NCBI RefSeq assembly: GCF_002259595.1
Contig: NZ_MWWU01000002.1
Location: 558,001 to 622,000 of the forward strand
From: Aeriscardovia aeriphila
GTDB lineage: Bacteria > Actinomycetota > Actinomycetes > Actinomycetales > Bifidobacteriaceae
Direction: 5' to 3'
DNA length: 64,000 nt
Shown here: positions 53,892 to 63,733 of the stretch, piece by piece
Numbering within the stretch: the stretch's first letter is position 1
Layout of the letters: each line of letters starts with the position of its first letter
The notes under the pieces: generated by a model
The model's input: only the letters and a program-made list of their open reading frames with translations
Databases searched by the model: none
Told to the model about the DNA's origin: nothing
Position numbers and translations under genes: made by a program

Positions 53892-55073
53892 TTAGCTATC
53901 CGTACCAGAAGTGGTGTTGGTTATCATATCTTCCGCGATTTTGCTCAAAGTCTCATCCAAGGTCGAGCCTTCCGACATTCCCAAGCCTTGTGCGAGGTTG
54001 TTGAGTTCATCATCGCTCATATCAGAGTCACTACCCGGAATCTGGGTGGAAATATAGGTTTTGATCATCTTCTTGAGAAGTTGCTTCATCACCGGAACGT
54101 CCTTCTTCGTCAAGGACGAGCAGTAGACGTAATTTGTCGGAGAAGAGATACGCGAAGTGGTAATCTCATGCTCCTCTTCTTTCAAAGAGCAACCAAGAGA
54201 GAAGTTGATGCTGCCGTTTTGAATGGCCGAAGGGTCAGCGATGGCGATGACAGCGTAATGGTTGTTGCCGTCGTCAGCGAAATGGCGGGTCCACTTGCCT
54301 TTTTCCTGCATGGTGTACGAGCCGACATTCTCGCCATCAGTCCAGAAGATCATGGCCGGGTGTGTGGTTTTCACCTCAGCGCTGATGCTCTTGGTCGTAT
54401 CCAAGAAGCTGTAAGGCTGGGTGAAGCGGGTGTCTGCGCCGGACAGGCTGGCAACGACCATAATGAGGAGCATCACGTCCATGCATGCGGCGAAAAAGAT
54501 CGAGTAGGCGCCCAAAGCGACAGAAGTTCCTGCCATCTCACGGCCGCGCGGGAATGGTGGCCTACTGGTCTCTTGCATCGCCTGCTTGCCCAGAACGATG
54601 GCGATAATCGCGCAGATGATAGAGATGATGTTGAAGAGTGGCAGCCAGCAAATGAGCAGGGAGATAATCATCAGCACCAGCGCCGCAATGGCCTTGCTGG
54701 AGTGAGGAAGCGGCTGATAGGGCTGCCGGTATGGCTGTTGATTACCAGTGTACGGCTGCTGGTAAGTATTCTGGTACGGCTGTTGGTAACCCGGCTGATA
54801 TTGCTGTTGGTAGCCCGCATACTGCTGCTGATACTGCTGCTGGTACTGAGCCTGATAGGGCTGCTGGTATTGGCCCTGATCAGTCTGTTGGTTTTGACCC
54901 TGATATGGGCCTTGATACTGACCTTGGTATTGTGCGCCGTATTGCTGCTGGTACGCTTGTTGCTGCTCATAGGCTTGAGGATGCTCGCCCAAGTTCTGCT
55001 GCTCGTTAGGGTTCTGCTGCTCGTTAGGGTTCGGCTGCTCGCTTGGGTTTGGCTGCGGATTAGGAGTGCTCAT
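53892..55073 (-). CDS. Gln/Tyr/Pro-rich DUF4190-like membrane protein
   Basis: The N-terminal 120 residues are low complexity, with repeats of YQQQYQ and PYQ type and a Pro/Asn/Glu-rich start MSTPNPQPNPSEQPNPNEQQ. Residues about 125-215 hold a DUF4190-like pair of helices (SSKAIAALVLMIISLLICW and YSIFFAACMDVMLLIMV) and then an extracellular C-terminal domain of about 190 residues. AGAGGAG lies five bases before the ATG at 55073; the frame is open to 55151 but without a site. It is divergent from the DUF4234 gene, with which it shares the MSTPNP start. Function unknown. Confidence 0.75.
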   Translation of the reverse strand: MSTPNPQPNPSEQPNPNEQQNPNEQQNLGEHPQAYEQQQAYQQQYGAQYQGQYQGPYQGQNQQTDQGQYQQPYQAQYQQQYQQQYAGYQQQYQPGYQQPYQNTYQQPYTGNQQPYRQPYQPLPHSSKAIAALVLMIISLLICWLPLFNIISIICAIIAIVLGKQAMQETSRPPFPRGREMAGTSVALGAYSIFFAACMDVMLLIMVVASLSGADTRFTQPYSFLDTTKSISAEVKTTHPAMIFWTDGENVGSYTMQEKGKWTRHFADDGNNHYAVIAIADPSAIQNGSINFSLGCSLKEEEHEITTSRISSPTNYVYCSSLTKKDVPVMKQLLKKMIKTYISTQIPGSDSDMSDDELNNLAQGLGMSEGSTLDETLSKIAEDMITNTTSGTDS

Positions 55074-55189
55074 GGTAGCTCCTCTCAGAGCTTGTTCAGT
55101 AATTTCCTTCAGTTTACTCACTTCTCTATGCTGATGCACGAGATTGGCCATACAATTGAAGAAATTCGCTCAGAGGACGAAGGATGATT

Positions 55190-56017
55190 ATGAGCACTCC
55201 AAACCCAACACCTCAAATGCCAGGGCCAAACGACCAGACTCCAGGCCCGCAGAACCCAACGCCTGCTCCTACAGGACAGCAAACTAACGCTCAGCAGCAG
55301 ACTAACGCTCAGCAGACTAACGCTGAGGCAAATACTCAGCAGCAGCCTGCAGCTGACGCTACCCAGCCGAACTCCACGAACCCTGCTGGCACGTATGCCA
55401 CGGCGAACGGGTACGCGAACGGCACGTATTTCAATGCGAGCTATACCAATACCAACGGGTATGCGAATGCGAGTTTCCAATCTGGCCCTGCCTACCAGCA
55501 AGGTACCAGCTATCAGCAAGGTACGTGCTACCAAACTGGCGCAGGCTACCCAAACTACCAGCAAGGCGCAGGCTTCCAGGCAGCACCACCCTACTCGAAT
55601 AACGGTGGCCAAATTCGACGCTTCTTCAAGCAAGACCGCAGCTTCGTCGCCTGGTTCTTCTTGAACCTCATCACCGGTGGAATCTATGCCCTCGTCGTCA
55701 TGTACTTCATCGTCGATGACGTCAACGAGATCTGCAGCCCGCGCGACGGCAAGAAAACCCACAGCTACCTGCTCATGGTATTCCTCTTCAGCTGGCTGAC
55801 CCTGGGCATCTACCCTCTGGTGTGGTGGCATGGCTTCAGCAATCGCGTCGGTGATGCGTTGCAAAGCCGCGGCTACCCTCGCATGCTTTCCGCAGGCACT
55901 TTCTGGGGCTGGCACGTTTTGGGAAGCCTCATTCTCGTTGGCCCATGGATCTTCGACTACAAGATGCTTCAAGCCGTCAACACGCTGGCAGCCGATGCGA
56001 ATAACAGAGGAATTTGA
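55190..56017 (+). CDS. DUF4234 membrane protein with Gln/Asn-rich N-terminus
   Basis: A 275-residue protein whose first 140 residues are low complexity (QQTNAQQ-type and SYQQGT-type repeats). Residues about 148-255 form a DUF4234 domain with three membrane segments (FFLNLITGGIYALVVMYFIV, LLMVFLFSWLTLGIYPLVWW and VLGSLILVGPWIFDYKM). AAGGA lies five bases before the ATG at 55190. It opens with MSTPNP, as does the divergent neighbour. Function unknown; a role in envelope biogenesis near the dcw genes is only a guess. Confidence 0.78.
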   Translation: MSTPNPTPQMPGPNDQTPGPQNPTPAPTGQQTNAQQQTNAQQTNAEANTQQQPAADATQPNSTNPAGTYATANGYANGTYFNASYTNTNGYANASFQSGPAYQQGTSYQQGTCYQTGAGYPNYQQGAGFQAAPPYSNNGGQIRRFFKQDRSFVAWFFLNLITGGIYALVVMYFIVDDVNEICSPRDGKKTHSYLLMVFLFSWLTLGIYPLVWWHGFSNRVGDALQSRGYPRMLSAGTFWGWHVLGSLILVGPWIFDYKMLQAVNTLAADANNRGI

Positions 56018-56059
56018 GCAGTAGTAATCTCATGAATTTCTTAAGATTACCAGCCAACT

Positions 56060-57130
56060 TTAGGACTTCAAAATGGGGCGATCGGGCGCTGACACATCGA
56101 TGATAGTGTTGGTACCCATTGCCCCTTCGTTTCCCAGAAGGTGCTTTACTTCATCGATTTTCAGTGGCATTTGCGAAGCGTCACCCCACACAATGGTGAA
56201 GTTATCCTTCGTTTTCGTACTGATCGAATCGCGCGTAGCCGCACTCACTTCGCTCATAGTGGCGCGCAGTTCAGGGTTCATAGCCGACAGCACTTTCAAC
56301 GTTTGCTGAATAGCATCCGTACGCAGCGCTTGGTTCACTTCGTTGACGCTGATCACTGGAGCGTTGCTCATCGGCTGCTTAACCTGGCCCATAATCACCG
56401 AGTTCTTGTCGACAACGGTGAGCTTGCCAGAAACATCCTTGAGCACAGCTTGCGGAGTGCGGGTCACCACATGAATAGTGATGTGGTGAGGCAAAGTGCG
56501 CTCAATTTTTACTTCATCAACCGTGCGAATCTGCTCAATCGGCTCTTTCAATTCCTTGTTCGGAATGAGAATCAGAGAACGGTCAAGACGGTCCTTAATG
56601 GCTGTGCGCACCTGCTGTTCGCTCACCCACTGGTTCGTTCCCCTCACCGTAACGTCTTTCATGCTCACCTGAAGTGCGGGGGAAAAGGCGAGAACCCACG
56701 CAATGAAAAGCAGGAGAACTGCTCCAGCAACCACGAGAGCCGCACGTTTGAAGGAGGTCTTTCGCCTCTCGATGGCCAACTGTTCGGCTTCACTGAGCTC
56801 CTCACGGTGTGCAGACGGGGTAAAAATCCCCGTTTTTCCGTGAGCTTGCTCGGCCAGGGTTTGCATAATGCCGTCAGAATGGGCGAGCTCGCGCGGGTCA
56901 CCAAAGCCGGTGAGCGAACGGGAATGGCGCGATGCGGCGAATGCAGGAGCCGAATGCTCTTCCCCGTGCTGCGAAGCCGCACTCAGCCTGCGTGCCGAGG
57001 AGCTGATGCGGCCTGCAGCCTGAATGGAGTGCTCAGTGGTCTGATCCTCTTCGGTGATTGCAGAGCGTGCAGCAGGTGAAGACGTAATCTGCCTCTTCAC
57101 TCCTGCATGACCTGTAATTTCCCGCGCCAT
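56060..57130 (-). CDS. ftsQ: Cell division protein FtsQ
   Basis: A bitopic divisome protein: a cytoplasmic Ser/Ala/Arg-rich N-terminus of about 125 residues, one membrane helix (about 130-150), then the POTRA domain (VSMKDVTVRGTNQWVSEQQVRTAI) and the FtsQ beta domain. AAGGAG lies five bases before the ATG at 57130. It is the last gene of the cluster on this strand and follows murC by 31 bases. It links FtsB/FtsL and septal peptidoglycan synthesis. The long N-terminal tail is typical of actinobacteria. Confidence 0.93.
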   Translation of the reverse strand: MAREITGHAGVKRQITSSPAARSAITEEDQTTEHSIQAAGRISSSARRLSAASQHGEEHSAPAFAASRHSRSLTGFGDPRELAHSDGIMQTLAEQAHGKTGIFTPSAHREELSEAEQLAIERRKTSFKRAALVVAGAVLLLFIAWVLAFSPALQVSMKDVTVRGTNQWVSEQQVRTAIKDRLDRSLILIPNKELKEPIEQIRTVDEVKIERTLPHHITIHVVTRTPQAVLKDVSGKLTVVDKNSVIMGQVKQPMSNAPVISVNEVNQALRTDAIQQTLKVLSAMNPELRATMSEVSAATRDSISTKTKDNFTIVWGDASQMPLKIDEVKHLLGNEGAMGTNTIIDVSAPDRPILKS

Positions 57131-57161
57131 GGGCACTCCTTCTCTTCAGCTGCTTTCGAGT

Positions 57162-58778
57162 CTATCGATCCAGTGTGTGCAAAGCGTCAAGAATAGTAGG
57201 ATTCACCAAATTGATATCTCCTCCACCCACTGTGGAGAGAATATCGCCCGGGTGGCTTGCATGAGCCATGGCAATACCCGCTTCATACATGTCGTCAATG
57301 TAGTGGAACTTCGCATCAATACCGCGCTTCTTGGCTTCATCAATGAGCGTTTGCGTGCTAATCCCTGGGTAGTCGCTGGCCAGCTCGCGCGCTGCAAACA
57401 GATGCGAAAGGTACACGTCATCAGCAATATCGAGAGCATCCACCAACTCCTTGGTGAAAGTCTGCGTACGCGAATAGGTGTGCGGTTGGAAGAGCACGCG
57501 CAAAGTGGAGTGCGGGAAGCGACGGCGCGCAGCCTGCAAGAAGGTGGCAACTTCAGTAGGGTGATGGCCGTAATCGTTGTACAAGCTCACACCGTTAACC
57601 TCGCCTTGGAAGTCGAAGCGGCGGGCAGCACCCAAGAAGCTCTCCAAACCATGCACCACACCCGGAAGGCTCACTCCCGCCAGCAGAGCTGCGGTGAGAG
57701 CAGCGGTGGCGTTGCGCGCGTTATGAATGCCAGGCACGTGCAGGCCAATGCTCACCTGCGCTCCCCCATCAACCAAAGAGCTCGGGATGCGAACCGTGAG
57801 CGTTTCCTCGACTCCGCCATGCTCGGTTGGTTTGTCGGCAACCATTTCCTGCGAAGTGACAATCTGAACAAAATTCTTCTCACTCAAACCAGGCAAGCCG
57901 AGTTTCTCGAGATTATCAGTGGAATACACCCACACCTGCTGTTGAATGCGAGGCTCGAGTGAGTTATACACTTCGCGCGCGCCTTCGTCGTCGCCGCACA
58001 GCACGACGACACGCTGAATATGGCCAATGTAGGCTGCGAATGCGGAACGATAGTGGGCCACCGTGCCGTAGTGGTCAAGGTGGTCGCCCTCGGCATTCGT
58101 CACCACGCCGATGAGCGGACGATACTTTTCAAACGAGCCATCGGACTCATCTGCTTCAGCAACCATCCACGAGCCGGTGCCGACGTGGCCGCCAGGAATG
58201 GTGCCATGCGCGGTTTTCACCGAGCCGCCGATTGCGAAGCTCGGGTCAGCAAAAGCAGCATCTCCAGCTGCGCAAGCCTCACCAGCCGCTGCAGCATCCT
58301 CAGTCGCTGACACTTCACCAGCAGCATGCGCGTTAGCAAAAATCGTGGCGAGCATGGAGCTCGTCGTGGTCTTACCATGCGTACCAGCTACAGCGATCGA
58401 ATTGCGCGTGCGCAGGAAGAGCGCCAAAATGTCGGAACGATGAGCGAGCAACAAACCTTGACGACGCGCCTCGAGCATCTCCGGAGCATCCGCGCTGATA
58501 GCCGAGCTCCACACCACGGTATCTACATCGTGAATATTCTCAGGCTTTTGGCCGATGGTGACAGGAATCCCAATGCTTTCCAAATGCTCAGTGTAATGGG
58601 AAGCGATACGGTCAGAACCAGAAACCGGAACTCCTGCTTCGTGCAACATTTGGGCGAGAACGGACATTCCCGAACCACCGATACCGATGAACCAGACGCG
58701 GCCCAAATCAGCAAAACTTTTCACCTGTGCCAAAGAATCATCCGCAGGAAGAGGACGTGCTTCAACCTCATCAACCAT
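57162..58778 (-). CDS. murC: UDP-N-acetylmuramate-L-alanine ligase MurC
   Basis: The enzyme adds L-Ala to UDP-MurNAc. It has the MurC N-terminal signature VWFIGIGGSGMSVLA, the P-loop VAGTHGKTTTSSM and VAEADESDGSFEKYRPL. I start at 58778, where AAGGA sits eight bases before ATG and the sequence is MVDEVEARPLP; an upstream ATG at 58889 would overlap murG. Unusual is an Ala/Glu/Asp-rich insert of about 35 residues after the P-loop region, which enlarges the chain to 538. It lies in the dcw order between murG and ftsQ. Confidence 0.95.
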   Translation of the reverse strand: MVDEVEARPLPADDSLAQVKSFADLGRVWFIGIGGSGMSVLAQMLHEAGVPVSGSDRIASHYTEHLESIGIPVTIGQKPENIHDVDTVVWSSAISADAPEMLEARRQGLLLAHRSDILALFLRTRNSIAVAGTHGKTTTSSMLATIFANAHAAGEVSATEDAAAAGEACAAGDAAFADPSFAIGGSVKTAHGTIPGGHVGTGSWMVAEADESDGSFEKYRPLIGVVTNAEGDHLDHYGTVAHYRSAFAAYIGHIQRVVVLCGDDEGAREVYNSLEPRIQQQVWVYSTDNLEKLGLPGLSEKNFVQIVTSQEMVADKPTEHGGVEETLTVRIPSSLVDGGAQVSIGLHVPGIHNARNATAALTAALLAGVSLPGVVHGLESFLGAARRFDFQGEVNGVSLYNDYGHHPTEVATFLQAARRRFPHSTLRVLFQPHTYSRTQTFTKELVDALDIADDVYLSHLFAARELASDYPGISTQTLIDEAKKRGIDAKFHYIDDMYEAGIAMAHASHPGDILSTVGGGDINLVNPTILDALHTLDR

Positions 58779-58836
58779 AATACCGTTCCTTGCTCGAAAA
58801 CCGCTTGAAAACCGCTTATAAACCCGTCGAATCCGC

Positions 58837-60204
58837 TCACTTCGCTGCATTTGCTGAAGCGTGCAGCTGAGCGTAATGCTCATCGGCAATTGCTAAAATG
58901 GTCGACGCCATCACTTGGGCCGCATTGCGCACACCCCAGCTGGCAGCGGCCTGACGCATGCGCTGCAAACGCGCGGAATCAGCCAACAGTTCCATCAAAT
59001 TCTTCGACACCCACTGCGAGGTGAAATCTTTATCGTCAACGAGCATGCCACCGCCCGCCTCAACAACAGGCTCGGCGTTGAACTTCTGCTCGCCGTTGCC
59101 AATTGGCAGCGGCACGTAGACGGCTGGGATTCCCAGTGCTGCAATCTCCGACACCGTACCCGCACCCGAGCGGCAGACCACGAGATCAGCGCACAGGAAC
59201 GCCAATTCGATGTGCTCGAGGTATTCGGCAGCGTGGTAATCTCCCTGGCCAGCTTGGTCCTCGCCAAGCCCAGCCAGATGCTGACGGCCGATGATGCGCG
59301 TGACTGTTTCGCGAACCTGGGCGAGCTTGCCCTTACCGGTCAGGTGGATCACTTGGGCGTGCTCGAGCAAGGCGTCGCAAGCCCCGGCGATGGCCTCGTT
59401 CAGCGACAGGGCTCCCAGCGAGCCGCCGGTCACCAGAACGATCGGGCGGTGTGGGTCAAGGCCGAGCGCGCGAGCAGACTCTTCGCGGGCAGCTTGCGGG
59501 TTGGTCTCGATTTCCTCGCAGGCCTGGGCGATGGCTTGGCGCAGAGGAAGGCCGACACGGTGGACGCCGTGCACAGAGGCGGGAGAAGCCGGGGAAGTTT
59601 GAGTGCCCTGGGAAGCTTCAGTCGACTGGCCAGCTTGCGCAGCCGAGGAAGCTTGAGCATCCGAAGATTCAGGCTGCTGTGGTAATCCTGTGTCGTCATA
59701 GACCGTACCGACGAATTGAGCCCAGCGAGCGCCCAACTTATTCGCCATGCCAGCGCGCGCGTTCTGCTCGTGAATGACCAGCGGCAAACCTGCACGATGA
59801 GCGGCAACATAAGCAGGAGCCGCCGCATAACCACCGACTCCGACCACCACATCGGCATTGCTTGAGCTGAGCAGGTGGGAGACGGCCTTGCGCTCCTTAA
59901 TCCAGCGGTATGGGAATTTCAGCGCATCAAGATTAACACTGCGCGGGAAAGGCACCTTTTCAATAGTCGTGAGCTCAAAACCGGCCGCCGGAACCAGGCG
60001 GGCTTCCAAGCCCACGGACGTGCCCAAAATGGAGATATGTGCTTGAGGACGCTGGGCGCGAATGGCTTGAGCGATCGACAGCAGAGGGTTGACGTGGCCT
60101 GCAGTGCCGCCACCAGCTAAGACGAGTGAAACAGGATAATCATTGCCAGCTTGAGCCTGAGAGGCCGTGCCGTTCGTGCTGTTGTCCTTTTCCTGAGTTT
60201 TCAT
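58837..60204 (-). CDS. murG: UDP-GlcNAc transferase MurG
   Basis: The peripheral glycosyltransferase that converts lipid I to lipid II. The signature [20 protein letters not shown] is near residue 26, and the sugar-nucleotide region reads [26 protein letters not shown]. The start at 60204 follows AAGGAGG. With 455 residues it is longer than the usual 355-380, mainly by a low-complexity Ser/Gln/Ala insert (about 180-215) and an N-terminal tail. It stands between ftsW and murC. Confidence 0.95.
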   Translation of the reverse strand: MKTQEKDNSTNGTASQAQAGNDYPVSLVLAGGGTAGHVNPLLSIAQAIRAQRPQAHISILGTSVGLEARLVPAAGFELTTIEKVPFPRSVNLDALKFPYRWIKERKAVSHLLSSSNADVVVGVGGYAAAPAYVAAHRAGLPLVIHEQNARAGMANKLGARWAQFVGTVYDDTGLPQQPESSDAQASSAAQAGQSTEASQGTQTSPASPASVHGVHRVGLPLRQAIAQACEEIETNPQAAREESARALGLDPHRPIVLVTGGSLGALSLNEAIAGACDALLEHAQVIHLTGKGKLAQVRETVTRIIGRQHLAGLGEDQAGQGDYHAAEYLEHIELAFLCADLVVCRSGAGTVSEIAALGIPAVYVPLPIGNGEQKFNAEPVVEAGGGMLVDDKDFTSQWVSKNLMELLADSARLQRMRQAAASWGVRNAAQVMASTILAIADEHYAQLHASANAAK

Positions 60205-60313
60205 GCGTCCTCCTTCTGCTTTGATAGTAGGCAGGCGCAAGTGCAAACGCGATGCTATCGTTGGCAATTTAACAGAATCGCCAAATACGAAGGCCTTTAT
60301 CTCCTCAAGATTA

Positions 60314-61930
60314 TCAGCGCTGGCGATTCGCCCGCTCTTGCGTGCTCGAGCTGCTCACCACTCTCCTCGTCTGTTTGCGCTCAGAGCTTCCTTCGCCGTT
60401 TGACTTCGCAGAGCGCTCTGGCGTGCGGCGCGAAGAGGCCATGCGCGCGGAAGCTGTGCGAGCGGAACGCTTGTCAGCCGAAGCGCGCCACGAGAATTTA
60501 CGCTGAGCTGGGCGGCCTGCGCGCTCAGAGCGCTGAATCGAGCGAGCCTGACGAGAGGAATCCTTGCGAGAAGCAGACTTAGCGTCAGCAGACTTGCTGG
60601 CAGAAGACTTGCGTGGGCGCAGCACCTGCGCATGAGCGAAAATGCCTTCGCCCTCCGGGTTGTCGTCCAGCGACGACATCATCATGCGCGAGCACGCACC
60701 AATCGCCGTCAAGCACACCACCATGGACGTTCCACCCGAGGAAACAAACGGCAGAGGCACACCCATCACTGGGAAGAGCTTGAGCACCACGAGAATATTC
60801 ACCAAAGCCTGCACGCTGATCCAACTGACCACACACAAGAGCACCAAGCGTTGATAATCTAAGCGCTCGAGCAGTAAAGACGAGCGGATCATCGAGGCGA
60901 TCAGCACGGCAAAAAGCAACAGCACCGAGATGGCGCCTAAGAAGCCAGCTTCCTCACCAATAATGGCGAAAATGAAGTCGTTCGTGGCCTCCGGCAGGTA
61001 GCTCCACTTCTCACGAGAGTTACCCAAACCCAGGCCGAACAGGCCGCCCGAGGAAATAGCGAACAGGCCATGGTTCGTTTGGTAACACACGGCTTTACCC
61101 GATTTCGGCGAGCAGGACAGGAAGGAGAACACGCGGTTCATACGGTTGGACGATGTGAAAACGCCTGCCGCACCGACGACCAGGGCGAGGCCTCCCATCA
61201 CGTAGAACACGGACATCGGCATGCCACCGAAGAGCAGCGCTGCCAAGCCAATGATCACCACGACACTAGCCGTACCCATATCGTGGCCCAAAGCAATCGA
61301 GCCGACGCTGACCAAAAGCGCAACAGCCGCAATGCCGTAGCGCTTCCACAAAGTCTTTTCTTTACGCGAGTTGATAATCGTGACCGGAAGCCACAAGCAC
61401 AGTGCCAGCTTGATCAGCTCAGCAGGCTGGAAGCTGATCGGACCCAGCGCGATCCAACCCACGTTACCACCTGCAGCGCGGCCCAGTTTCGTGAGGGTGA
61501 GCAGCTGGAAGAAGATGGAGAGGGCAAGAAGCCACGGTGATAATCTTTTGATAGCCTTGACGCTTAAACGCGAGGCTAAAACTGCGCCAACGACGCCGAT
61601 CACCACGAACATCAACTGGCGAACCACCATCGACCACGGCTTCAAGCCCAGCGCCACGAGGTCCACCGAAGAGGCGGAGAAGACCATCACCAGGCCGAAA
61701 CCGACCAAGATTATCACGCTGGCGAGCATCATGGCATGCTGAAACTCGATGCTTTGGAAGAGCATGCGCATGGTACGCCGTCCCGCATTGCGTTCTGCTC
61801 GGCGTTGAGCGCGTTGGAAAGCGTCATAATGGGGCTCTTGGTTGCCCGTCACACCGATGATGGTGCGATGTTCCTGCTCGCGGCGAGATGCGTGATCTTG
61901 GCGTCTCGTCGGCTTTTGAAATGTCGGCAT
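60314..61930 (-). CDS. ftsW: Lipid II polymerase / cell division protein FtsW
   Basis: A SEDS-family polymerase with about ten helices (residues 65-420) and motifs [22 protein letters not shown], and [20 protein letters not shown] is seven bases before the ATG. A basic, Ser/Arg/Lys-rich C-terminal tail of about 110 residues extends beyond the conserved region; such tails occur in actinobacterial FtsW. Its stop codon coincides with a GATTATCA copy. It makes septal glycan from lipid II with a cognate transpeptidase encoded elsewhere. Confidence 0.95.
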   Translation of the reverse strand: MPTFQKPTRRQDHASRREQEHRTIIGVTGNQEPHYDAFQRAQRRAERNAGRRTMRMLFQSIEFQHAMMLASVIILVGFGLVMVFSASSVDLVALGLKPWSMVVRQLMFVVIGVVGAVLASRLSVKAIKRLSPWLLALSIFFQLLTLTKLGRAAGGNVGWIALGPISFQPAELIKLALCLWLPVTIINSRKEKTLWKRYGIAAVALLVSVGSIALGHDMGTASVVVIIGLAALLFGGMPMSVFYVMGGLALVVGAAGVFTSSNRMNRVFSFLSCSPKSGKAVCYQTNHGLFAISSGGLFGLGLGNSREKWSYLPEATNDFIFAIIGEEAGFLGAISVLLLFAVLIASMIRSSLLLERLDYQRLVLLCVVSWISVQALVNILVVLKLFPVMGVPLPFVSSGGTSMVVCLTAIGACSRMMMSSLDDNPEGEGIFAHAQVLRPRKSSASKSADAKSASRKDSSRQARSIQRSERAGRPAQRKFSWRASADKRSARTASARMASSRRTPERSAKSNGEGSSERKQTRRVVSSSSTQERANRQR

Positions 61931-62079
61931 GCCTCACTCCTTCTCGCCGTTATGCCACTTCCCTACTGGCTAGGTGTCAGCTGCTGTTCCGTCACGAAGA
62001 CCAACCCCACCGACAGGCTTGCGGTGACCGGCCAACAGCCTGTCAGAAACCTACTAGTAACGAGCCAGTGTAGTGGTAA

Positions 62080-63558
62080 TCAGGAGCGCTGAGCAACCCA
62101 CGCTTGAGCTGCATGAGCAAACTGATTGCCACGGTCCACGTAATTCAAAAACTCATCCATCGAGGCGGCCGCAGGTGCCAGCAAAACGACATCCCCCGGC
62201 TGGGCAAGCTTACCAGCCTCTTCCACAACTCTGGCCATCACCTCAGCACCACCCTGGCTGCGGTCAGGGTTAGCCGAAGGATCAACCTCCTCATACGGAA
62301 TATGCGAATGCTGCAAAGCCTCAGTAAACGGAGCCTTATCGCGGCCCAGCACCAAAGCCTTCTTCATCTTGGGCGCGAACTGAGCCACCAACTGTTCGAA
62401 GGTAGCACCCTTCGCCAAACCACCGCACACCCAAATCACTGACTTATCAGGGAAGGCAGCGAGTGAAGCTTGAGCCGCGAGAATATCGGTGGCCTTCGAG
62501 TCGTCAATAAAACGAATCGCACGCTGAGCCTCCACACCTTCAGGAACGTAACTGGCCACGAGCTCAATGCGGTGAGGGTCGAGGGTGAAGCTTGCCAAAG
62601 CGTGGCGAATAGCTTCCAGCGACACATGCTGAGCGAGAGCGGCACCAATAGCTGCCAAAGCATCTTCCAAAAGGTGGGTGTACACGCTTCCATCCGCGCG
62701 CTTCAACTGGTCAGCGAAGCTCGACAAGCGGATAATGCGGCCATCTTCCGCGCCTTCAATGCCCTCGTGCAGCGAGGAGCGGTCAACAACCCAACCGCCT
62801 TTCACGCCGATCTGGTTGGCACCCGGAGCCTTCGTGGTGAAACCAACCCTCACGCAACCGGCGGCCACTTCGGCCTTCGATGCGTAGGCGGAAACAACTG
62901 GGTCTTCGGCGTTAAAGATGATGGCGTGACGAGCGCGCTGGAAAACAGTGGACTTATCGTGTGCGTAGTTTTCGAAGCCACCATGCCAATCGAGGTGGTC
63001 TTGCGACACATTCGTCCACACGGCGACGTCCAGCTGCAGGCTCTTGGTGTAATGCAGGGCGAAGCTCGACAGCTCCACAACAAAGTGATCGGCGCTGGCA
63101 TCCTGAACCGACTGGGAAACCGGGACGCCGATATTACCGACTGCTGGAGCGTTGAAGCCGTTGGCTTGCAAGATGGCGTGAATCATTTCGGTGGTGGTTG
63201 TCTTGCCATCCGTACCGGTGATGCCGATCCAGGGGGCTGGGGCGGAAAGCTGAGTGCTTTCTGTACGGGTATTCCATGCAAACTCGACTTCCGACCAGAT
63301 TGGCAGGCTGCGACGAGCCGCTTCTTGCAAGAAATCGGAGGATGGTGGGAATGCAGGAGAGGTGACGACGAGGGTGATCTTCTCCCATGGGATTTCGGCG
63401 GCGCTGCTCACGTCGGCAGTTGGCTTCTTTTGATCGTAGGTTGTGACAGCCACATGCGCGTGGCGCAACAGCTGAGCAACAGATTCACCCGACTTACCAA
63501 GGCCAGCAACCAGCACGTGCTGACCGGAGAAATCGTAACCACCAATCATCTGCTCCAT
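62080..63558 (-). CDS. murD: UDP-MurNAc-L-Ala:D-Glu ligase MurD
   Basis: The enzyme adds D-glutamate to the muropeptide precursor. The N-terminal HVLVAGLGKSGESVAQLL, the P-loop GITGTDGKTTTTEMI and the NVSQDHLDWHGGFENYAHDK region with DDSKATDILAA are family landmarks. Length is 492 residues. A GAAGGAATT lies before the ATG. It follows mraY across a gap of about 175 bases and precedes ftsW by 150 bases. It acts in the cytoplasm on the same pathway as murC. Confidence 0.95.
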   Translation of the reverse strand: MEQMIGGYDFSGQHVLVAGLGKSGESVAQLLRHAHVAVTTYDQKKPTADVSSAAEIPWEKITLVVTSPAFPPSSDFLQEAARRSLPIWSEVEFAWNTRTESTQLSAPAPWIGITGTDGKTTTTEMIHAILQANGFNAPAVGNIGVPVSQSVQDASADHFVVELSSFALHYTKSLQLDVAVWTNVSQDHLDWHGGFENYAHDKSTVFQRARHAIIFNAEDPVVSAYASKAEVAAGCVRVGFTTKAPGANQIGVKGGWVVDRSSLHEGIEGAEDGRIIRLSSFADQLKRADGSVYTHLLEDALAAIGAALAQHVSLEAIRHALASFTLDPHRIELVASYVPEGVEAQRAIRFIDDSKATDILAAQASLAAFPDKSVIWVCGGLAKGATFEQLVAQFAPKMKKALVLGRDKAPFTEALQHSHIPYEEVDPSANPDRSQGGAEVMARVVEEAGKLAQPGDVVLLAPAAASMDEFLNYVDRGNQFAHAAQAWVAQRS

Positions 63559-63733
63559 AATTCCTTCTTTCCTGCAGAATCGGAGATTACCACTACAAGC
63601 TTAACCTCAGGCGCGGGCCTCATGCGTACGAGCGCGCGTGAGAGCGACGCACTGAGCGCAGTCAGCGCATTACGGCGCCGTTTGTCGCGCGCCGCCCAGA
63701 GCCGAACGCCACGTGCGTCCGCTCCCCTCGCTC

